A stretch of 64,000 nt of DNA from Streptomyces tibetensis (GTDB lineage Bacteria > Actinomycetota > Actinomycetes > Streptomycetales > Streptomycetaceae), in the NCBI RefSeq assembly GCF_007655005.1, contig NZ_SZVW01000023.1, forward strand, positions 94,672 to 158,671, given 5' to 3'. Below are positions 17,849 to 23,228 of the stretch, piece after piece. The notes under the pieces are model-generated. The model was not told the origin of the DNA. It saw nothing but the letters and a program-made list of their open reading frames with translations, and searched no databases. The position numbers were made by a program, and so were the translations under genes. Within the stretch, counting starts at the first letter, position 1. Each line of letters begins with the position of its first letter.

Positions 17849-18787
17849 ATGACCGTCTGCCTGCTCCTGCTGAGCGTCGTCGCCGTGACGGCCGCCGTCC
17901 CCGTTCCCCGTGCGCTGACCCGGGCGTCCTGGCCCGAGCGGGAACCGGTGGTCGCGCTGTGGGTCTGGCAGTGCCTGGTCGCCACCGTGCTGCTGGCGTG
18001 CGTGACGGCGCTCTCCCTGGGCGCCGCGGCCGTGTTCGGCACGGTCCGCGCGCAGCTCTTCGCCCCGGCACCACCGGCGGTGACCGCGGCGTACGACCTG
18101 TCCGCCGCCCCTCCGTGGGCCGCCGCGCTCACCCTGCTGCTGGCCTGCGGCGCCGCCTGGACCACCGCGATGCTCGCGCGGGAACTCGTCGAGGCGCGCC
18201 GACGCCGGGCCCAGGCCCGGGCCCATCTGCGGGAGCGCGCCCCCGATCTGCCGGCCGGACTGCCCGCGGCCCGGGGTCCGCTGCTGGTCCTCGAGGACGA
18301 GTACCCGGACGCCTGGTGGATGCCCGGCCACCCACCCCAGCTGGTCGTCACCACGGGTGCCCTGCACCGTCTGACCGGCCACCAGCTCGACGCCGTCCTC
18401 ACCCACGAGCGGGGCCACGCCCGCGCCCGCCACGACTGGCTGCTGCACCTGTCCACCGCCCTGGCCACCGGCTTCCCCCGCATCCCGCTGTTCGCCCACT
18501 TCTGCGACCAGACCCACCGCCTGGTCGAACTCGCCGCCGACGACACGGCCTCCCGCCGCTGCGGCCACCTGACCACGGCCCTGGCCCTGATCGAGCTCAA
18601 CCAGCACCGTGGTGTGCTGTCCTGCGCCTCCAGCCACCGCCTGCTGGGCGAGCGGGTCGACCGGCTCCTGGAACCGCCGCCCCGGCTGGGCCGCCGGCAC
18701 CGGGCCCTGACCACCACGACGGCGGCGCTCGTGCCGCTGCTGCCCCTGCTGATCGCGTTCGCGCCGGGCCTGACGGCACTGTCGTAA
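17849..18787 (+). CDS. M56-family (BlaR1/MecR1-like) membrane metallopeptidase
   Basis: Integral membrane zinc peptidase, 312 aa. There are hydrophobic segments at about residues 1-18, 30-60 and 85-110, and a C-terminal one at about 290-310. The zinc motif HERGH follows VLTH and the third-ligand block LVELAADDTASRR comes later, as in BlaR1-type M56/M48 enzymes. In BlaR1 systems a BlaI/MecI repressor is normally encoded next to it and is the cleavage target; none is present here, and there is no penicillin-binding sensor domain. Streptomyces carry many such orphan M56 genes. The ATG at 17849 follows a GACGAGGAA region; a GTG six bases earlier is possible. The substrate is unknown. Confidence 0.9.
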   Translation: MTVCLLLLSVVAVTAAVPVPRALTRASWPEREPVVALWVWQCLVATVLLACVTALSLGAAAVFGTVRAQLFAPAPPAVTAAYDLSAAPPWAAALTLLLACGAAWTTAMLARELVEARRRRAQARAHLRERAPDLPAGLPAARGPLLVLEDEYPDAWWMPGHPPQLVVTTGALHRLTGHQLDAVLTHERGHARARHDWLLHLSTALATGFPRIPLFAHFCDQTHRLVELAADDTASRRCGHLTTALALIELNQHRGVLSCASSHRLLGERVDRLLEPPPRLGRRHRALTTTTAALVPLLPLLIAFAPGLTALS

Positions 18788-19099
18788 CCGCACCGGCCGA
18801 GAAACGGCGCTGTCGGTGCGGCGCCGGCCGAGAGGCGGCCGGCTTCCGTAGCGGCACCGGCCCAGAGGCGACCGGCTTCCGTAGCGGCACCGGCCCAGAG
18901 GCGACCGGCTTCCGCAGCGGGCACCGGCCCAGAGGCGACCGGCTTCCGCAGCGGGCACCGGCCCAGAGGAGGTCGGCTGTCGGCGCCGCACCGGCCGGGC
19001 GGTCGGTGGCGGATCCGGTCAGGGGCCGGCCAAACGGCCAGCTCACTCGTCGGGCGCGTCACATTCCCGGTGGCGCAACATTCCCGCAACACCACTTTT
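18788..19099. other. Intergenic region holding tandem repeats, no gene seen
   Basis: Gap between the M56 gene and the GntR operator. It is dominated by GC-rich 33-34 bp repeats (annotated separately) up to about 18972. The distal part becomes less GC-rich approaching 19070-19100 and probably contains the gntR promoter. Frames crossing the repeats give only low-complexity translations. Confidence 0.5.
18839..18972. repeat. Four tandem 33-34 bp intergenic repeats
   Basis: Units begin at 18839, 18872, 18905 and 18939, each opening with CCGGCTTCCG and containing CACCGGCCCAGAGG. Units 1 and 2 are identical over 33 bp; units 3 and 4 have one extra G and T-to-C changes. A degenerate partial unit precedes at about 18824. 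There are no unique spacers between units. Confidence 0.9.
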
Positions 19100-19127
19100 C
19101 CTATCGGATAGGTATGGTCCGAACCAT
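19100..19127. promoter_or_regulatory. Candidate operator palindromes at the gntR start
   Basis: Two dyads sit just before and over the start of the regulator gene. One is a perfect 6-1-6 palindrome CCTATC-G-GATAGG at 19100-19112. The other is a near-palindrome ATGGT-N4-ACCAT at 19114-19127. GntR-family repressors often bind such short dyads over their own promoter, so autoregulation of the downstream six-gene unit is likely (inference). Confidence 0.5.
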
Positions 19128-19914
19128 GCCCAGTGACCGCATCCGAGACCACGCCGGACAGGGAGCCGCGACCACCGTCGCCGCCCACCGCGCGCGGCGA
19201 CGGCTGCGCGCCGACCGGGCACGGCAACTGGCGGACCTGCTCCGGCGGCTGCTGCTCACCGGGGCCTTCCCCGACGGGGTCCTCCCTCACGAGTCGACCC
19301 TCGCCACCGAGTACGGCGCGAGCCGCAACACGGTCCGCGAGGCCCTCGACCTGCTGCGGGCCGAGGGCCTCGTGGAGCGTCAGCCCGGCGTCGGCACCGT
19401 GGTCGTGGCCCACAAGTACCCCCACGGCCTCGACCGCCTGATGGGCCTCGCGGAAACCCTCCGCGAACACGGCCGCGTCACCAACGAGGTCCGCACGATG
19501 GGCCCCGCCCCGGCGCCCGCGCCGGTCGCCGACCGCCTCGGGCTCGCGCCCGGCACCGACGTCCTCTACATCGAACGCCTGCGCAGGCTCGGCGGACTGC
19601 CCCTGTCCCTCGACCTCACCTACATCCCCCTCGACATCGGCACCGAGCTGCTCGGCGCCGATCTGGAGAACACCGACGTCTTCCGCCTCCTGGAAGCCGT
19701 CACCGGCCAGCGCCTCGGCCACGCCGAGATCACCCTGGAAGCGGTCAGCGCGGACACCCACTCGGCCGCCGTGCTCGAGGCCCCGCGCGGCGCCGCCGTC
19801 CTCATGCTGGAACGCCTCACCCACCTCGCGGACGGCCGCCCGGTCGACCTGGAGTTCATCCGTTTCCGCGGCGACCGCATCACCATGAGCGGCCTGCTGC
19901 ACCGGAACCGGTAG
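19126..19914 (+). CDS. GntR-family transcriptional regulator with UTRA domain (HutC type)
   Basis: DNA-binding repressor of the HutC subfamily, 262 aa. The N-terminal winged helix (about residues 25-90) contains GAFPDGVLPHESTLATEYG and SRNTVREALDLLRAEGLVER, followed by the GVGTVV wing. The C-terminal UTRA effector domain (about 100-260) contains LYIERLRRLGGLPLSLDLTY and LEFIRFRGDRITM. An in-frame ATG at 19114 would add four residues; neither start has a strong ribosome site. It heads the ferredoxin/ABC importer/flavoprotein unit with 33 bp to the next gene and is the obvious local regulator, with the imported or oxidised compound as probable effector (inference). Confidence 0.92.
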   Translation: MPSDRIRDHAGQGAATTVAAHRARRRLRADRARQLADLLRRLLLTGAFPDGVLPHESTLATEYGASRNTVREALDLLRAEGLVERQPGVGTVVVAHKYPHGLDRLMGLAETLREHGRVTNEVRTMGPAPAPAPVADRLGLAPGTDVLYIERLRRLGGLPLSLDLTYIPLDIGTELLGADLENTDVFRLLEAVTGQRLGHAEITLEAVSADTHSAAVLEAPRGAAVLMLERLTHLADGRPVDLEFIRFRGDRITMSGLLHRNR

Positions 19915-19947
19915 CCAACCCGCTCGCGCACATCCCTGGAGACAGCC

Positions 19948-20175
19948 ATGCCCTTGGTGCCCCAGCGGGCCGACGTGCCCGTGACCATCGACGAGTCGAA
20001 GTGCATCGACGGCTGCACGCTCTGTGTGGACATGTGCCCGCTGGACTCCCTCGCCATCGACGAGCGCAACGGCAAGGCCTACATGCATGTCGACGAGTGC
20101 TGGTACTGCGGCCCGTGCGCGGCCCGCTGCCCCACCGGAGCCGTCACGGTCAACATGCCCTATCTGCTCCGGTGA
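19948..20175 (+). CDS. 2[4Fe-4S] ferredoxin, AprB-like
   Basis: Electron-transfer protein of 75 aa with two cluster motifs: Cys19, 23, 26, 30 (CX3CX2CX3CP) and Cys51, 54, 57, 61 (CX2CX2CX3CP). The spacing in the first motif and the segment GKAYMHVDECWYCGPCAARCP resemble the beta subunit of adenylylsulfate reductase (AprB), though without its long tail. It starts after a GGAGA site. With the AprA-like flavoprotein at the end of the same unit it probably forms a two-subunit oxidoreductase, the ferredoxin passing electrons to or from FAD (inference). It lies between the regulator and the substrate-binding protein gene. Confidence 0.92.
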   Translation: MPLVPQRADVPVTIDESKCIDGCTLCVDMCPLDSLAIDERNGKAYMHVDECWYCGPCAARCPTGAVTVNMPYLLR

Positions 20176-20190
20176 GAGGCCCGAACCATT

Positions 20191-21537
20191 ATGAAACGCA
20201 CAGTCGTCGCGATATCCGCCGTCGTCCTCCTGCTCCCGCTCAGCGCCTGCGGCGGTGACGCGGAGGCGGGCAGCGGCTCGACGGTCACCGTCACCGTCGG
20301 CTACCAGTCCAGAACGATCAACACCGTCACGGCGGGCACCCTGCTCCGCTCCCTCGGCTCCTTCGAGAAGCAGCTCAACGCCCTGCACGACGGTGTCCAC
20401 TACAAGGTCGACTGGCAGGATTACGCCACCGGCGCGCCCATCACCGCCCAGATGACCGCCGGGAAGATCGACATCGGCTCGATGGGCGACTTCCCGCTCC
20501 TCATCAACGCGGCCCGCGGCAAGCAGCTGAACAGCCCCACCCGCCTGGTCTCGGTCACCGGCTACAACCTCCGCGGCGGCCTCAACACCATCGTCACCGC
20601 GCCGGACTCCAAGCTGACCTCCCTGAAGGACCTGAAGGGCAAGAAGGTCTCCACGAGTGTCGGCTCGGCCGCCGACGGCACCCTCGTACGGGCCCTGCAG
20701 CGCGCCGGCATCGATCCGAACAGCGGCATCGAGAAGCTCAACCAGCAGCCCTCCGTCGGCGCCTCCGCCCTCGCGGCGGGCAGCACGGACGCCCTGTCCC
20801 AGTTCGTCGCCTGGCCGGGCCTGCTCGCCTTCCAGGGCAAGGCGAAGGCGATCTACGACGGCGCCCGGCTGAACCTGCCCACCTTCCACGGCGTCACCGC
20901 CCGCGAGGATTTCGCGAAGAAGCGCCCGGCCGTGCTGGAGGCGTTCCTGAAGGCCCAGGCGGAGGCGACCGACTACCTGAACGAGCACCCGGTGGACGCC
21001 GCCGAGAAGGTCGCTAAGGCGACGGGCCTGCCCGCCGAGGTCGTCTACCTCTACAACGGCGATCACGGCATCGCCACCTTCGACCCGGCCATCAAGCCCC
21101 AGCTCGTCTCCGCGCTGAAGCAGGACGTCTCGATCCTCAAGTCGGCGAAGCTCACCGGAGACGTGGACGTCGACTCCTTCGTCGACGACCAGTACGTGAA
21201 GAAGGCCCTCGGAACGACGGCGTACACCAAGCATCTCGCCACGAAGCCCGCACCGGCCGCGAGCGAGGCCTGGCCCAAGAGCGCCTCCAAGACCGTCACC
21301 TTCGACTCTCCCTCCAAGCTGCTGCGTTACGTCGCCGGGCACCGCGACGACCTGCGCGCCGCCTACGTCCCCGACACCACCACCGGCACCCTCTGGTTCG
21401 CCGACAAGGCCGTGTGGGTGGCCGACGGCGACAGGCTGCTGCCCTTCGTCGCGCCCGACACCGCGCAGACGTACATCGCCGGGCACGGCGGAGCGCGGGT
21501 CGTCTCCTACGCCGACGCTCTGGAGCGGGCGTCGTGA
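20191..21537 (+). CDS. ABC importer substrate-binding lipoprotein (sulfonate/nitrate/taurine class)
   Basis: Extracellular solute-binding lipoprotein, 448 aa. The signal peptide ends in the lipobox LSAC with the lipidated Cys at residue 19, followed by GGDAEAGSGS. The mature protein matches the NMT1/SsuA/TauA fold: VTVGYQSRTINTVTAG, QMTAGKIDIGSMGDFPLLINAARG, LKDLKGKKVSTSVGSAADG, and a typical alpha-helical block with AFLKAQAEATDYLNEHPVDAAE. It is longer than usual SsuA/TauA proteins (300-350 aa), with about 100 extra C-terminal residues (KTVTFDSPSKLLRYVAGHRD onward) that look like a small added domain. The GTGA overlap with the permease shows operon coupling. The ligand is unknown; a sulfur or nitrogen compound is plausible. 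Confidence 0.9.
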   Translation: MKRTVVAISAVVLLLPLSACGGDAEAGSGSTVTVTVGYQSRTINTVTAGTLLRSLGSFEKQLNALHDGVHYKVDWQDYATGAPITAQMTAGKIDIGSMGDFPLLINAARGKQLNSPTRLVSVTGYNLRGGLNTIVTAPDSKLTSLKDLKGKKVSTSVGSAADGTLVRALQRAGIDPNSGIEKLNQQPSVGASALAAGSTDALSQFVAWPGLLAFQGKAKAIYDGARLNLPTFHGVTAREDFAKKRPAVLEAFLKAQAEATDYLNEHPVDAAEKVAKATGLPAEVVYLYNGDHGIATFDPAIKPQLVSALKQDVSILKSAKLTGDVDVDSFVDDQYVKKALGTTAYTKHLATKPAPAASEAWPKSASKTVTFDSPSKLLRYVAGHRDDLRAAYVPDTTTGTLWFADKAVWVADGDRLLPFVAPDTAQTYIAGHGGARVVSYADALERAS

Positions 21538-22412
21538 GGCGGTACGCGCTCCGCGTCCTCTCGCTGGTCGCCGCCCTCGGCCTGTGGCAGGCGCTGACCA
21601 GCCTGAACGTCGACCTGTGGCTGCGCTTCTCGCAGTTCCCGACGGTCACCGACGTGGCCCGGGCCTTCGCCGCCCGGGTCTCCGGGCCGGACTACTGGAC
21701 GGACCTCACCGACAGCCTCACCCGGATCCTCACCGGCTTCCTGCTGGCCGCCGTCCTCGGTGTGGCCACGGGCGTGCTCGTGGCGCGCTCGCGTCTCGCC
21801 GAGGACCTGCTCGGCCCGGTGCTGGAGGTGATCCGCCCGATCCCGGCCATCGCCCTGGTGCCCGTCGCGATCCTGCTGTTCCCCTCCAACGAGCAGGGCA
21901 TCGTCTTCATCACCTGCACCGCCGCCTTCTTCCCGGTCCTGGTCTCCACCCGGCACTCGGTGCGCGCCCTGACGCCCGTGTGGGAGGAGGCCGTGCGCAC
22001 CATGGGCGGCGGCCGGTGGCGCATCCTCGGCTCGGTCGTCCTGCCGGGCGCTCTGCCCGGCGTGTTCGGCGGCCTGTCCGTCGGCATCGGCGTCTCGTGG
22101 ATCTGTGTGATCTCCGCCGAGATGATCTCCGGCCAGTACGGCGTCGGTTACCGCACCTGGCAGGACTACACCGTCGTCGACTATCCCGGCGTGTTCGTCG
22201 GCATGGTCACCATCGGCGTGCTCGGCTGGCTCACCTCCACCGCCGTGGAACTCCTGGGCCGCCGCCTCACCCGCTGGCTCCCCCGCACCGCGTACGTGCC
22301 CGGTGCCCGGCCGCCCCGGACCAACCGGTCCGTGAAGCCGGCACCGGCCGCCCCCGCCGCCGTCCCCGGCGGGGCTCGATCCGAGGAGGCCCGCGATGAG
22401 CACCTCGTCTGA
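21534..22412 (+). CDS. ABC importer permease (SsuC/TauC/NrtB family)
   Basis: Inner-membrane channel subunit, 292 aa, with about six hydrophobic helices. The family's cytoplasmic coupling (EAA) loop is seen as EEAVRTMGGGRWRILGSVVLPGALPGVFGGL. Other class features are RILTGFLLAAVLGVATGVLVARS, IRPIPAIALVPVAILLF and WICVISAEMISGQYGVGY. The C-terminal tail after about residue 255 is Pro/Ala/Arg-rich. The GTG at 21534 overlaps the substrate-binding protein stop (GTGA), and the gene's end overlaps the ATPase start by 17 bp. Confidence 0.95.
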   Translation: MRRYALRVLSLVAALGLWQALTSLNVDLWLRFSQFPTVTDVARAFAARVSGPDYWTDLTDSLTRILTGFLLAAVLGVATGVLVARSRLAEDLLGPVLEVIRPIPAIALVPVAILLFPSNEQGIVFITCTAAFFPVLVSTRHSVRALTPVWEEAVRTMGGGRWRILGSVVLPGALPGVFGGLSVGIGVSWICVISAEMISGQYGVGYRTWQDYTVVDYPGVFVGMVTIGVLGWLTSTAVELLGRRLTRWLPRTAYVPGARPPRTNRSVKPAPAAPAAVPGGARSEEARDEHLV

Positions 22413-23217
22413 GACCGTCCCGAACACCCCGCCCGGGGCTGCCCCGGACACCTCGCCCGAGACCGCCTCCGGCGCCGCCCCGGTGCGCGGCACCCGCCTC
22501 AGCCTCAGCGGCGCCTCCCTCGGCCGCCCCGGCGCGACCGCCTTGGACAAGGTCGATCTGGACATCGCCCCCGGCGAGATCCTCACCGTCGTCGGCCCCT
22601 CAGGCTGCGGCAAGTCGACCCTGCTGCGCACCCTGGCCGGCCTGCTGCCGCCGCTCGCGGGCGAGATCGCCCAGGACGGGCACCCGCTGACCGGCCCCTC
22701 GGCCGACCGGGCTCTGGTCTTCCAGGAGGACGCCCTGCTCCCCTGGCGCACCCTGCGCGCCAACGTCGAACTCCCCCTCGCCATCCGCGGCGTGCCCCGC
22801 GCCGAGCGCCGGGAACAGGCCCAGGCCTGGCTGGAGCGGGTCGGACTCGGCTCGCAGGCACGGCAGTTGCCGCACCGGGTCTCCGGCGGCCAGCGCCAGC
22901 GCGTCCAGCTCGCCCGCGCCCTGGCCGGACGCCCGCGCGCCGTCCTGATGGACGAGCCGTTCGGCGCGCTCGACGCGCAGACCCGCGCCGGGATGCAGGA
23001 CCTGCTGGTGGAGGTGCTCCAGGGCACGGGCGCCACCGTCGTCTTCGTCACCCACGACGTGGACGAGGCCCTGTTCCTCGGCGACCGCGTGGCCCTGCTC
23101 GGCGCGGGCGGCCTCGTCGCCGTCCGGGACATCCCCCGCCCGCGCGAGCGCGGCGCACACGACGACCCGGCGCGCGTGGCCCTGCGGCGCGACGTCCTCA
23201 CCTCGCTCGGTACGTGA
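22396..23217 (+). CDS. ABC importer ATP-binding protein (SsuB/TauB family)
   Basis: Energising subunit of the importer, 273 aa. A Thr/Pro/Ala-rich leader of about 30 residues precedes the domain. Walker A is GPSGCGKST at residues 67-75, the Q-loop is VFQEDALLPW, the signature is SGGQRQR, Walker B with D-loop is VLMDEPFGALD, and the switch His lies in VFVTHDVDEALFL. The ATG at 22396 follows a GGAGG site and lies within the permease coding end. The stop overlaps an alternative GTG of the flavoprotein gene, so all three transporter genes and the flavoprotein are translationally linked. Confidence 0.96.
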   Translation: MSTSSETVPNTPPGAAPDTSPETASGAAPVRGTRLSLSGASLGRPGATALDKVDLDIAPGEILTVVGPSGCGKSTLLRTLAGLLPPLAGEIAQDGHPLTGPSADRALVFQEDALLPWRTLRANVELPLAIRGVPRAERREQAQAWLERVGLGSQARQLPHRVSGGQRQRVQLARALAGRPRAVLMDEPFGALDAQTRAGMQDLLVEVLQGTGATVVFVTHDVDEALFLGDRVALLGAGGLVAVRDIPRPRERGAHDDPARVALRRDVLTSLGT

Positions 23218-23228
23218 AAGGCACCCCG

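Noticed and set aside
14703..18074. Minus-strand open frame of more than 1100 codons running across the DegT-like, fumarylacetoacetase and later regions
   Set aside because: Only the part below 15720 is the real DegT frame. The rest is antisense to fumarylacetoacetase, with no family features; long shadow frames are expected at this GC content.
18839..18972. Possible CRISPR-like array
   Set aside because: Units are directly adjacent with no unique spacers and there are no cas genes in the window.
17491..21486. 1331-codon minus-strand open frame opposite the M56, gntR, ferredoxin and substrate-binding genes
   Set aside because: Low-complexity Gly/Val/Asp/Arg translation, no domain, and clear real genes with motifs on the plus strand.
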